The position numbers and the translations under genes were made by a program. The notes under the pieces were generated by a model that searched no databases, was not told where the DNA came from, and worked only from the letters and a program-made list of their open reading frames with translations. A stretch of 64,000 nt of DNA, from assembly GCA_000469685.2 (NCBI GenBank), contig LS997565.1, positions 12,024,505 to 12,088,504 of the forward strand. The letters are read 5' to 3'. Positions 21,701-34,600 of the stretch are shown here, piece by piece. This DNA comes from Haemonchus contortus (taxonomy: Eukaryota; Nematoda; Chromadorea; Rhabditida; Trichostrongylidae). Position 1 is the stretch's first letter, and each line of letters starts with the position of its first letter.

Positions 21701-24480
21701 GGTCGACCTGATGATCGGTTATTGTGCAGGTTAGGGGTGGAGTAAATACTTTCATGAATGTTTATATTGACAAATATTTCTTCAAAACGGGATTCACTTC
21801 ATCCCATGCTTGATTTTAAGAGGGAGCCCACCGTCTCACAACTTCTCACAGCTTCGCTTAGTTACACTTTGAGCTTTCCTGTTCCTTATCTCATTTTCTA
21901 GGGTTTCATCAATCCATGCATCCTGCATCTTTTGCAACATTGTTGCCGTCAGTGCTGACGCACCAGCTGGTTTTCTGGGGATTAGGCAACTATTTGTCTT
22001 GTTTGCGAACGGCTTCTGACAGCGGAGTTTGTGACAGTGCCGATTTTCCTCGTTCAGCGAACAACGACGTTATTTTTTAGTCAACATCGTAGCGGTCACC
22101 AAGAAAGGCGTTTTGTGTATTTGATGTCATCCATCCCGACCATGTGATTCGTGTTTTTCTAGCTTGATAAATTCCTGGAGGACTCTTAAGCGTTGTCGTC
22201 AACGTTGGGGGGTTGTTTGTCGTTTTTCCTCCAGCTGCTTTTCTACCTACGTAATGAGCACGTGGTTTGACGATTAACGCTTTATTCGTTTTGGCTTTTT
22301 TCTATATCAGTAAGGTTAATCTCGCCGGTCGTCATTTTCGTCAGAAATAGGTTTTTATTTCCTATAAGATGTATGTTCTCTTAATACTTGATATGAATCG
22401 GCGATACTTATTGTTACGCTTTTGGAACAATCCTGCTCACCTGGCAATCGTCGAAGCGCAGATTGAGGGTATCGGGGTTTCTGTTCGAAAAGACCACCTC
22501 CTGACCACCTGTACGAAAGGTGCAGGAAGTCCTGTGAAAGCCTCCTGTGTCCCAGTAGCAGTTGTTGTCGCTTCCTAGTCTTGGCAGCTTTTTCGCATTT
22601 TCTCAGGGTTAAAGTGATATGATGTGTGAAGAAATATTACCTGAGCCACTGCGTAAGTGGGAGATTAGTCATGAATTTAAGCAAGTTTGCGTGCTCTGGT
22701 AAATGTTGTTAATCTTACGAATGACACTTTAAAAACTGATTGGTGCAACAGACATTTTGAAACATAATTTATTATCATGCAATCTTATAACGTCGTATTC
22801 ATGTGTTTCCGGTGTGTAGGAGGTGTGAAAGGGAATTGAAAAACGGCTCCCAGTTCATGTTTTCTGAGCTCTGCACTTTGCGTGATCGTCATCTTTATAA
22901 AAACCTACTACTACAAGGTGTTGTCATCGTTTTGTTAGAAGTTCTGACGGGAGGAATTTGATTTATTGAAATTCTCTGTCTGCGGGTGTCAACGACGTCC
23001 ACGAAAGTAGTTATGGCTGTATCTTGACGTAACTACCGTTCCCGTAAATTTAAACATGACTGGTTCCAGCGGCCCTTGGTTTTATTCAGCCCCTCCCTAC
23101 CAATGTTGTGAAGCAATCTTTTGAACGCTCAGAACCCTGCAAGGGCAAAGTCATTCCCACTGATGTCATACGTGAAAGTCTTCAGGTAGGCTGGACGGCA
23201 GTTGCTGGTTGATCGCAAGTCATAACGCCCTTCGGCACTTTCTGATCCTTTCGGCTTTTGAAGATTGTCGTTTCTGTTAAGTGTTGTTGTTGCTATCTCC
23301 CATTAAGCCGTTGTTGCTAGATATAGAGTGCGTGAATGCGTACATAAATGATCTTTCAATGACAGGCATCATGAACTTTGTTCGACGCATTTCTCAGATG
23401 CCGTCAAGTCGCGGTTCTATAAATGCGGCATCTATTTTACGATCTTCTATGTTTTTCGCTTTTTTTCATATCGCCGATATGTTTGAGAATTTCCGTTGCT
23501 GTGCCATTTTGCCGAAACGGTTTATATGCACATTAATATGAATCTGTTGAAGTGCATATTTTGACCTTTTACGTAATTGCACCAGACGTGTTAATATAAA
23601 AAGGCTTATGAATTTTTCATGTTACTGATTTGATGAGCCTTTATTGACGACTTTCTGACTTTGACGTGATGATGCTTTTGATAAAAGTAACCCAATACAT
23701 GCCTTCAGCCTTCCTTTACTCCGTGATGAGTTCGTTAAAAAATCAGTTCGAACCTCCCTTTTTCGAAATTATTTCGGTAGCAAGGATTCTGAAAGGATTT
23801 CAGTGCTGAAAGCTACGATATTGGTAGCTTCTCGTCTCTTAAATGAGTCCTTCTGAACTTGTAGCCTTTGCAATTGTCAGTTTTGTCTAGCTTCCGCCGA
23901 TTCATGTTGTGGCCTTTAACGCGTAACCTCAGAAAGTGCAGAATCATCATTTCAAAAGCAAACGAAATGGCTCCAGAATCACTGTTGCTCTGAATTAATT
24001 CCGAACCATATTTTTTTGAGTTGTCCATATTTGGAAGCACTTTTTAAGGGCTTTTTGGGGATCCGAGGTTCTTTAATGGTCGCTGTGTCTCCATGTCACT
24101 TGGACCAAACCTACTCTTGCTTTATTATTCAAAATTTACCTTTTGTTCGATTTTTTATGAATGGTGAGCGCTAATACTGGTATATTTTGAGATCCATCAA
24201 GTGCTGATCATTGTTGCCTGAACCCTAGCGCCATATCACCTTCTGTTACATGAGAGCTCTCTGAGTGGAATGGAAAAGTATCTAGCAGAGTTTCACTGAC
24301 TGTTTGCTTAGAATGGGTTTTCAGAAGAATTGGGAATTGCGTTGCAATGTAGGAGTGTTCTGGACTGCATCGATTGCGGGTCTATTAGCTTAATCCTGGC
24401 CTTGGCAGCCGTTTTTACCCGGACGTGATGTACGCCATGCTCTTCCTCGTGATCATGGCAGTTGTTGCACTGTGATATGA
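18744..24480. other. 5.7-kb gene-free region
   Basis: Composition here is T-rich on the + strand. Open frames are short (at most about 103 codons, 20,430-20,741) and none shows a domain or a run of phase-compatible splice sites. I considered a decayed LTR retrotransposon on the minus strand but found no convincing motif. Nothing further can be supported. Confidence 0.45.
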
Positions 24481-24519
24481 GAAGAGAAGAGGGGAGATGA
24501 TGGCTGGTTGATGGTGTTT

Positions 24520-24800
24520 GTCTGTTCTCGAAAAAGCGGCGCCACTGTTGTACTTGTAGCTCATCGTTTGACACGTGTTAGTATAATGAGCGGGGCGAGC
24601 GAAACGAAATGGTGCATCGCCGCTCACGTGTGCTTTTCATGGACGACGGCGGTCGCATCGCTGTTGTCTCCGGATGTTCTCTGCTTCGGAATTCTCCGAC
24701 GTTTTGTGCCGAGAAGCGCCGAGTGGTTTTGTTTTGATCGGCGTCGACCACCTACGTCGGCAATACGCGCGTTTCTGATTTGAGTACCACTATCGGCAGT
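24520..24800 (+). promoter_or_regulatory. CpG-rich block with paired E-boxes upstream of FNIP
   Basis: This is a local GC/CpG-rich block about 0.8-1.1 kb upstream of the FNIP start codon. It holds two CACGTG E-boxes 53 bp apart: 24,572-24,577 (in the palindrome ACACGTGT) and 24,625-24,630 (TCACGTGT). CACGTG is the core recognised by bHLH-Zip factors such as TFEB/HLH-30, which in animals control lysosomal and Rag-pathway genes including FLCN/FNIP. A promoter role is inferred from position and composition only. Confidence 0.35.
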
Positions 24801-25572
24801 GTTCGATTTTTTTCACATCATCTTTGTTGTCATGTATTTCAAATTTCATGTTCCTCACCTCTTAATAGGAATTGATTTCCCGGACCAGGGGATTCCGCAA
24901 AGAGCCGAATTTTTCTTGCAAACCTCGTGCATTCTTGATTAGCTCCGCCCACTCGGTGTAATTGCTTGATAGGACTTCGAGCTGATGGAGCTGGGTGGGG
25001 TAGAGGAACGTATCTTGCATTCTTGCGTTCTCTCATCGGAACAGTCGCTGCATTTTGATCGCACATTTTTCTGTATCCCTGGATATTATTACCGCACTTC
25101 TCGGTATTACGTCTTATTACAACCGTTTTTCATGTAGCGTTATTGTCGTATGTTTGCAATCATGGCTGAAATTTTCATTTCCAGGTACTGTCTTGGCTGA
25201 GCAGATGTGCGACCGGCACAGATACTCTTAGAAAAACTATTCCGATTCTAGTATTGGTAAGTCTTATTATTGTTCGTATTGTTCTGTCAGTGTTAATATT
25301 GTTCAAACTTTTCCTTTTCACACTGCCATTACGTTATCGTTGTTTGAGCGCAATAATGAAGCGTCACAACTCTGCTTGCCACCAGATAGCAGCCTATCGG
25401 CTTGCTTCGCTAACCACTTGAGTTCTTTATAATCACTCGATGGCCCCTTGATGAAATAATGATCTAAAGTGGCCCTTTTCTCGATCGATTTCTAAGTTCA
25501 AGTGGCTATTTCTTCCTATGTTTTCTATGTTTGAGGCTTAGATGTTCATAGATTCCTCCATGCAAACGATTG

Positions 25573-25609
25573 TTCTCCTGATTCAGGATTCTTCAAAGTG
25601 GTTCGAAAT
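25573..25609 (+). promoter_or_regulatory. Putative trans-splice (or 5'UTR) acceptor of FNIP
   Basis: The sequence 'ttctcctgattcag' ends in AG at 25,585, 24 nt before the ATG. Nematode mRNAs commonly receive a spliced leader at such an acceptor a few nucleotides to tens of nucleotides upstream of the start codon. No upstream coding exon is needed, because the predicted N-terminus already aligns with the start of FNIP proteins. Confidence 0.4.
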
Positions 25610-28600
25610 ATGTCGTTTATCAAAACAATATTTCCTGCTTCGAAACGACGCAAGACGGACTCGAGTACATTCGTGCAGCCTCAACCACCAGGTGAACGAA
25701 ATGGGCATCAACCAAAAACAGCGGTTGTACCACCTACACATCGAGACTCAGTCGCTTCCGTTGTGGCGAAAAGTCCTGTATTTGACTCTTTTTGGTAGGT
25801 ATAAGCTTCGTTACATTTATTCATTCTTTGAAGTTTTTTTTTTTCTTGTAGTACCACTAGTGAACGAGAGCTTCGACCCGATATGCTTCGGATGGTACTG
25901 ATTGAAGCTGAACAGCGAGTACTGTTCGACACTGCTTCTATAGTACCAATTGGTTGTAGGATCCTTCCAGCGAATGCTCAACTATCAGCTTGTAAAAAAT
26001 TCCAGGTTAGTACGCTGATCCATAAATTTTACCTTACGCCCTTTAACCCTGCTAAGAAAAAGGTTAATTCGGGTAACACAGCCGTAGTTCGAGGTTTTTC
26101 CGAGACCTTCAGTGTAAACTTCATAGTACAGTAATTTGCTTGCGATGTTGCGTTTTCAGTTTTTGCATCCTTTTGCAATCTGGCTCTTCAGATTTCTCTG
26201 TGTAAATAGCTATCGGTTGGTCGAATGCACATTCTTTTGTTTTAGGGAAGAGGATAGGATTATATGTTAGATTTAGTGGGAAAACCGTCACTAGTTATTG
26301 GACTACGGAGTAATTGTTGAACGACTATTGCAATGTAGTCAGTCTATTTCGATGTTTGAGCGATTGTCACTGAGTTATATAGGAAAGTGGAGAGTGGAGT
26401 GGCGTTCTTTGTATGTGAGTGTGTATGAACCATGGGGGTGCAGGTCGTAAAAATAGCTGGTTCAATGGAAATATGTCTTCACTGAATAGATTTCTTCTCG
26501 CAGTAGGGTTAAACTAGTTTCGTTGTATTTCCGAGCTTCGTCCTACTGGTTCTCTGACAAAGACGCTATTCATTCGTTCATCTTCGAATAGTTTTCGGGT
26601 TTCGAATACTTTCGTTTTACACTCTAGTTAGAAGTGAATAATGTCATATAAAAAGTGCTCATTTCTCGGTAATGATGAATAATAACTTTGAAGCAAAGAT
26701 ATTTTAATTACACATAATGAAGGAGCTCGACACTGAACGCACTAAGTCCTAATAAGTTCAAGATCATGTGTATGGAAAAAGATTCACTTGAAAATTCGAA
26801 TCGTTTCAGCTTCTCAAACGTCGACGTGATATTTCTACAATATCACAAATGCTTTTTGGAGCAATGCCGACAGCCATTGGCAGCGATTCGTTCAAAATTC
26901 ACACTATAACGTGAGTGATGATTATTTGGAATTCGTTGAAAAATGTAGAAAGCTCTGTATTTTCAGTGAAGACCAGCGATTGCTCATTAGCCGTGTATTC
27001 GCTATACCACGAATTAGCTCAAGGTTCGTTCTTTTGCTGCCTACATATTGGTTTTCTATCCTTGTAGTGCCCAATTTTGATTACAGTAGATTTTTATTTG
27101 CTTTTTTCCACCCGGGTAGGGTGAGCTGCTTCCAAAAGTGAATAATTTTTGAGCTGACGTTTGACCAAATTATGAACACATTCAGAGAGATGCGCGCGAA
27201 CGCCGAGTCATTGGAATCGTCGGACTCAGAATCACAATCACAGTATATAACTGTTCGATCAATGGACAGTATGAATGGAATCAATCAAAGCAGACCTGGC
27301 TGTATCTCCTCTACCGCTCCACCAGAAGCATTCAAGCGCGTGAGTGTATATCTAAGGGCAATCCCATTTTCGTACGTTTTAACCTAGTGTCACCCACAGG
27401 TGCGTAATACCAGCCTACAATTGGAAGATGATTCTGACGAGATTCGTCCGTTTTCTCCACCGACTGCTGCGAGATTGTCGCGTGATCGCCGTTTGCAGAT
27501 GTCACACAAGACGAGCTTGTGCGAGCAATGTAGGTTTTTTAATTTCCTTTTCTAATAATGCCATTATTTGGTTGTTAGTCAGATAGGCTGATTTGTAGCC
27601 AAAGAACAGCGTTTGTGGTTTCAAATTGCATAGTACAAAGAAAAGTCGGGTTCTGGTGAAATGCAAGAGTTGTTTTGATGGTTTATGTTGTTATGACTGA
27701 TACTAGGTGCTGTGGGGTCCGAAGAGCAGCGTTTACTACCAGTCAGCTAATAGGAATGCATATTGATGAGAAATTCGGTTTCTTGGAATCGAGCCAAACG
27801 TATATCCGATCCCACAACGATCTAGGCTGGAATATGGAACAAAACGATAGTGTCCGATAGGAAGTATTCCAAAGTCCAATTTTACCCTGCGTGTCTAGAA
27901 GCACCCATTTCATTCATTCGTTTTTGGCCGTTTGGGAGGGATTCCTCCACTCATCTGCCTTCTACTAACCTAGTAGTCTAGCTGACATTTCTATTTTTTC
28001 TTGAACGTCTTGGGTTACTGTTATTTTCTTATATTACCACTTCCGAATTATTGTGTTCTCTTGGTTTTTCTACCATGTGGTCTTGTCACTTTCATGAGCT
28101 CTTGCGTCCACCTGTTGTTAGCCCCTTAAAGAGCTGTTTCTGACATGGGAGTGTGTGTTTCTGTTTATCAGCAGGTTAATTACTGAAGTTTACTACTTCA
28201 CCTGCTGTTTATATTGACTGAATACACTGAACACATGAGGCAAATTAGAGACGTTTCTTATTTTACAACTTAATCCATGCCGTAACTTCCTCGGCCTATG
28301 TAACCTATGTTCGCCGGTAGAGGTGTCTGATTGTTGTTCCGATTGAATTATCCGTTAAAGAACTGCTCAATTGGTACTGCGGCTGGCTCCTTCGCCGGCG
28401 TACAAACAGGTGCAGCTATCTCACGGCAGATTGGCATTTCGCCGCGGTCGCGTTGGGTTATTATGACGGAACAGGGGAATCCCGTTTGTTCCCTAGTACA
28501 CTATGCATGCTACGGTAGTGCTGATAAGAGTCGTTGATCGGGAGCATCATGGCGCCTTCTCGGGAGAGGTTCGTGATAGAAGTGTGATAATAGACTTGCC

Positions 28601-31600
28601 TAGATGTGTCGATCATAAGTTTTTATCTGGGAACTACTGACAGCACCGAATAATCTCTGATTTTCCTAGGGCTGGAATAGTTGAAGCAGGCTTGGGGTAC
28701 TACTACTGTACATATTCATATATTTTGTTTATGATTTTGAATCGGCGCATATCCGAGTATTTTTCAATTGTGTCCGGAAAGTGCACAATATGAAATTTCG
28801 GGGTTCGAAGATCTCCGAGGACGTTTTTAGGCTTTCATTAATTTTCACTTCTTCGGGAAGCAAAATTGTTGCGTCGATTCACGATTCAGTGTTCGCACTA
28901 GAAAGTGCTCGAAAATCTTTTTTCATGTGTCATTGTAATTGTTATCAAAATCGCCACGTATGTATGCACAGCTTCGAACTGTCTGGAACATGGATAATCA
29001 AACGCTTTGTGATTTGAAATCCAATGAGAATTTATGGAAGAGAGTTTGCTGAAAGAAGTTCAGACCTAATTGGAATACGGTGTTTTGTCAGAAGCATTTT
29101 TTTCCGAAGACCGTAGACACATTTTTATAGGGGCAAAATCCTCTTTGTACCCCTTTCTGTGAAGGTATTATTGTAGCTGATAAGTGAAAAATGTCATAAT
29201 CAAGGTACATGGGGTTCCTGAGCACCGATATGCTTAAAATAGAACAGCTGATTTATTGGTGACGTTCATGTACGGTGGTCTTGAGTGTTTGCATGAATAT
29301 GCTGTATAATAGATTGGATTGGTGCATTTAGTGAAAATAGCTAGTGTTAAAGTGACGCGAATGGCGGTGTGTGGGAGGAAACGTCATATCCCACGTCGTG
29401 TTTGCCGACGATGTTCACGGCGATTAGTGTCGGATCACATGGTAGCAATGGATGTGCATATTAGCACAGCTCCCCTAATTCGGCCATTGTGTCCTTAGCT
29501 TGTCGTGGTCAACGTGCCAGACAAAGCTGTGTGGGGGCGTTTATAAAGCTTTTTAGTCCATTGTTATGAAGACAGATTGTTTGAATGAAGGCAAAACAAG
29601 TAGTGCAGAGAAATTTGATAGTCTAATCGAGACGATGTCATGTGTCAGATTTGTTATTGAGAGATGAATCACGATGCTTCTCATCCAGTACAGTCACCTA
29701 TTTTGAACTGGGTAGGGATATGAGGAGTTCAAGTCCATTCCGTTCCTTGACTAGCTAGGGCCTACTGCGACTGCAAAGCCCACCATGGCCAGTAATTGGA
29801 CGGATGCCCTCCACATCAGTATGGCTGATGAATGCAATGAATCTCAAAGCCTCTTCCGGCATGTGGGAGACCAGTGAGGACTCGATGAGATTCTTCCATC
29901 TGCTTCAATCACCAGATGAGCCTGACAAGCCTTGACAGAAGTATTAACGCTTGAATTTTGGGTAGAAAAAAGGGCGGCTTCATTAAAGGGTCTATTTTGA
30001 AATTGGATTTTGCTTAGAATCAAAATTGCTAATCGCCGTTAACCTGTACAGCAAATAAATGACGCAGCTTCACGTTGGCTCTGATCATTCAGACAGTAAA
30101 TGTTTCCCAATAGATGCGTTGTTCCGGGGGATTCTCATGCCCTACGTTTTGGGAACCTGATGATCCAAGTAGCACAAGAGGGAAAAGATGCAAAAAATTG
30201 AAGTATTGTATTTCAGCACCGTCAACGAGATGGAAATCGCGTTCTCGTCTGAGCTCATGTGGCTCTCAGACGGATGATGAGCATGGCCGCCAAGTTGGAT
30301 TGGGAATTATGTTGAACGCTGCAGAAAAGAACTTTCTTTTCCAGGTTCGAAAATCACATCATCGAATGTCGTTGAGATTTTTTTTTTTTGAGAAAAAAGT
30401 CAACGCCTATTATTTTCAGCATATTCCCTTGGTTGAAGCCGAAATGTCTCGTCTTGAGATGCGAATCACAAGCGCCGCAGCAAACTCGACAACTTTCTTC
30501 ATCAATGTTAATAAGGTGATTTTATTAAGTACTTTTTATTCGAGAAGTCTTTCAAGAAATTTCGTTTTTTACGGCATTTCGTTAGGCCCGATTATTTCCC
30601 ATTTGGTATGATATCGGTCCTCCTTACAAGTCGAACCTCTTGGAATCGTAGTCAAAAGGAAATTATTTCATGTTTGAAGGTAGAGAGGGTGTTTCCAGAA
30701 TAGCTTTTTCACAACTTGGTGAACTAGATTTTGTGCTTACGCTGTGTCCGCAAAATCAATCTTCTAAGAATAGAGGTTGTGCCATGAATAGAATTTTAAT
30801 TTTGTGTTTGTTTTCGGTGCAGGGTGACGTGATGGCTGCTCTTCATGTGCGGATTGTCGTTAAAGTTTGAAGGCTTTCATCGTTGTCCCAGAAATAGAAT
30901 TCACTTAAAGATGTGCCGATGAATGCCGTGGGTGCACGTTGCACTGACCCGAATTTTTTATCGTCATCAATAAATTTTCATGTGTCGGTGTGTGTGTGGG
31001 TGTGGAGGTGTGTGGGTGCCAGCTACGTATTGAAATCAAAGAAATGGAAACCTTGATCGTGCTTTATTGCTTGCCAGAAGTGTTTCATCATCGCTATGGT
31101 CTTTGTCGTCTTTGAGCGGCGGCGATGTGTCGTAAAAGATTTCTCTCGGCATCTTTCGTCACGGCATTAACAAGCGCAAGTGCATGCACGAAATGGCTAA
31201 CGAAGGACGTGATGTTAAAGAATATGGAGTAAACGCCTATGGGGTGCGTGGGTGGGTTGCTGGAGCACCTCATCAGCGTTGGTGAAGTAGGAGACCCTAG
31301 ATGGATTCCGCCTGCCTCTCAGAAGTGGCCTCTCACGTCGACAGTCTGTGGTCCGCTTGAAATGAAGTTAGCTCTTGAAAATGGTTTGTAAGTTCTTTGT
31401 CTTGCAGGCATACTGGCTCCAGCCTTTTCAAGATTAAGCAGTTTTATTATGCTTACCTTTCGACCTCTTCCTCTTCTTCAGAGCCTTGGACCTAGTCGCC
31501 CTAGTGCCAGAATTTCCTCCCAAGAAGCAGACTTCTGCGTGTAAATCCTCAAAGTTTTACACGCAAAAGTTCTTCTTGGGTGTTCGGTCTGGCACTTCTA

Positions 31601-34600
31601 TGACTAAGGTTAAGGCTGTGATGAAGCGGATAATGAAAAGGTAGGTTCAATAAAGTTGCTGAACCTTGGGAAGTTGAGCTGAAGCCTAAGTTTGAGGGGA
31701 ACCTTCCAAGGGCTATTGGTGATGGTCTGTTGTTATCGACTTCTATGAGGGGATCGTTGCAGTTCAAGGAAGTTGTTACGCAGAAAAAGTTGATTTTAGT
31801 CAATTGTCGTCCCGAATCCGTCTACTTCCATTCTTTCTACTTTTTGTTCCGACGAAGTATGACTGATCTTTCATATGACTAATAACATCGTGTTCTCGTT
31901 GCTATAGTTCATCAGATCAGTCATGGTAGACGCCGAAGCGATGTACGTGATTGTGCTGGTGACGGCATTATTCAGCATAGATTTGAATATATCGCACGTT
32001 CTCCGCCAGCTATGCGCTCTTTAACCAGACGTCAACCAGAGGAATGTCAGCATTATCGCGCGATTTAAGTGCGTTGTTTGCATTTTGATACTTTCCCGAT
32101 GAATTACGTGAGCCATTTATGCAGCACATTTTCGCTACCACCAAAGCAATATTTCGGCTGTAAAGAGTGTTCGGGCTGACCGCGTGGACGATGTGATCGC
32201 TCGAGACGTTTAATCGTCGCGCGCTCAGCTGGAATTTTTAGGGACGACAGTGTGTTTATAATCGAATTAGACGCTGTGACACCGTCCGTTCATCGAAGTC
32301 GAATCTTAGCACCCCCCGTCGTCGCCACTCATGTGACACGGTCGAGCTGGCCGTGCGCCAACTCGTATGCCGCCGTCTGGGAGTCACGGCATGACACTAA
32401 GGTTGTTGGGTGGTCGTTGGAATGCACGCGCATTTTGTTTGCTTTGGTAAAGGGGTTGACGGAGAAGAAGGTTGGCAGGAGGCGTTATTGGGTAATTATA
32501 ATCACAAAAGTCATTAAGCTAAACATATAGCAGAGGAAAGTACAACCTCTTTGTTCTCGGATGCTTGTTTTCGAAGGGTTAAAAACGATAAGGCGGAGGT
32601 TTGAATAATGGCAGCATGTAATGAACATCAACTTGAACTTTGCTTTCCAGTTCGCAACAAGCCCACAGTATCGCGAACAAAGACGAATACGTTATTCATT
32701 TCAAAAGTCAGTTGACCTCGCACACTGGCGCTCGCCCGATGCTCTTTCCTTGACAACCCGTTTGCAGCCGCAACGGTAACTGCACGTGACATAGTATCGT
32801 GGAGGTACAAAGGGGAGGCAACAAGTGTCGTGGAGGGGCACGAAGGGGGACCAGCAAGTTACGTGGTGGCACAAAGGAGAATCAGCACGACTTTTGTTCA
32901 CATACAGGTTCTTAACAGTATGAATTAAGTCCCCATTGGACTTTCCTACTTTTTAGACATTTGCTCCATACCCACGCCTCTACAAAAAATTCAAAATGCG
33001 GTATTTACTGGTATAAAACGGAACGAGTTACCGTTCTTGGGCTATGAACCTGATGAGGGTCGGGTGCAGGCATGAAATACCGTAGCGGGAGTTTCCCAAA
33101 TGCGCTTAAATGGAAACTGTAATTCCAGGGTGTAGAATGATAACAAATAAAGTGTTTTCGATCAGAATTTTTTTATGTTAATTCAAATCCATGTGATTCA
33201 GGCTTGGCAAGATTTTTGCTCATCGATTTGTCAACTTCATAATGCTCCACGACTTCGTCATCCCGTGTGGCTGAGCCTGTTGGAGCGTGACCATAACGAG
33301 AATGTAGTTGTAGCCGATTTCTGCAGACAACTGACCCGACTTGTGGAAAAGCTGGACACGAAGCATACGAAATTGTAAAATTATTGCCATTCGGAGTTTG
33401 CTTCGTTGGCATATTACTGAGTGATGCTTGTGTAGGCTCAACCTATTCTTTTAGCTTCCTTTCAAACTTGATTTCGACGGTTCTGATGCATCATATGTCG
33501 TGGGTGGCCAGTGTAGCACCACCATTACACGCACCAACACATCTGCACGAGAAAAATCAGCTCGTTGGCTCGGTTCAGTTTTAAATCTTTTCTTAGGAAT
33601 TTTTATTTGAAGCCTCTTTGAATTTGCTACGGAGGTTGTTCATTCCCTGCCTAACAGCATTTTTCATAGATCTTCAACGATGAGGCGCCGTACATGCCGT
33701 ACAATGCACAAATTGCCCAATACTTGGAGATCAGTGGCAGCGTTGGAAGTGTACATCGCATGGCTAAGGTAATAAAGTACTTTCTGATTTTTTTTATACC
33801 ATTTTGACAGGATTTAAAATTTCGTTTGGAATTTATTTCGGCTTCTGTAATGTTCTGATTGTGTTAATACTTTAGTCACGATAATGTTTTTATACGATTA
33901 CAGACGGTTGTGAGCGGTTTCGACAGCGATCTCATAACATCAATCTTGCAAGTGCTGTCCTATTTCATTCGTTGCTCGGCCATCCATCAAAAAGGTTAGA
34001 TTGTTTCATCGCAAATTATTTTGAGATAGTGCGACAGAAGACGGGATCGAAAGAGGATGTGAACGTTTTTTCAAAGAGATTATGAGATAATTTTTGCAAA
34101 CTTTTTGATTCACGGTTGTTATACGAAATTTATTGTTTACATGAAAGTAAGCAGGGTAATTTTTATGGGCAGTGATCCAAATTTTTCCTGGATTGACGTG
34201 CTGATTTTTCTGTTTGGCCGCTGTCAACGTAGTGTCAGCCTTCGGTAGCGTTTAATGAAGTCTGAATAGGTTGACAAGTGGGAAATAGATCCGTTCAGGT
34301 CTCTTTTAACCTTAAATGTCAGGTTTTCGGTCAATTCTAAGGGACCTTGCTCTTTGAAATATAGTGCCTCCCGTTTGCGACTTGGATAAATGTTATTACT
34401 TGTTGCGGAGAGCACCAAGTTTGCAGTTGCGGTTTTAGACAACTAGCTGGTCACGTACTCAATCTTGACAATTAGAATTGTTCGGGTTCTTCTTGGGTTT
34501 CAGAATGAGCAGTTAGCCGAGTCACTGTAATTGCGCTGGCAAAAACTTCCTATGTAGTATTGTTCGAATTGGGTAAAGCGAAGACGGCAGGTACACGCAG

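Larger units (their letters stand above)
30516..33201 (+). other. FNIP intron 8 (2.7 kb) with hairpin and minisatellite
   Basis: Exons join in phase zero (NVNK|AWQDF). The intron contains a long inverted repeat (31,503-31,596), a GC/CpG-rich block (about 32,150-32,450), a GT-rich tract (about 30,984-31,020) and a roughly 34-bp minisatellite (32,793-32,890). A tempting open piece at 30,823-30,870 ends in a stop and is not needed. Confidence 0.6.

Noticed and set aside
18744..24480. Decayed BEL/Pao-type retrotransposon on the minus strand
   Set aside because: I tried several minus-strand frames (around 20,000, 20,700, 21,500 and 22,500) and found no reverse transcriptase, integrase or zinc-knuckle motif.
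30823..30870. Extra FNIP exon encoding GDVMAALHVRIVVKV
   Set aside because: It has a good acceptor but runs into a stop, and exons 8 and 9 already join in phase exactly as in other FNIP proteins.
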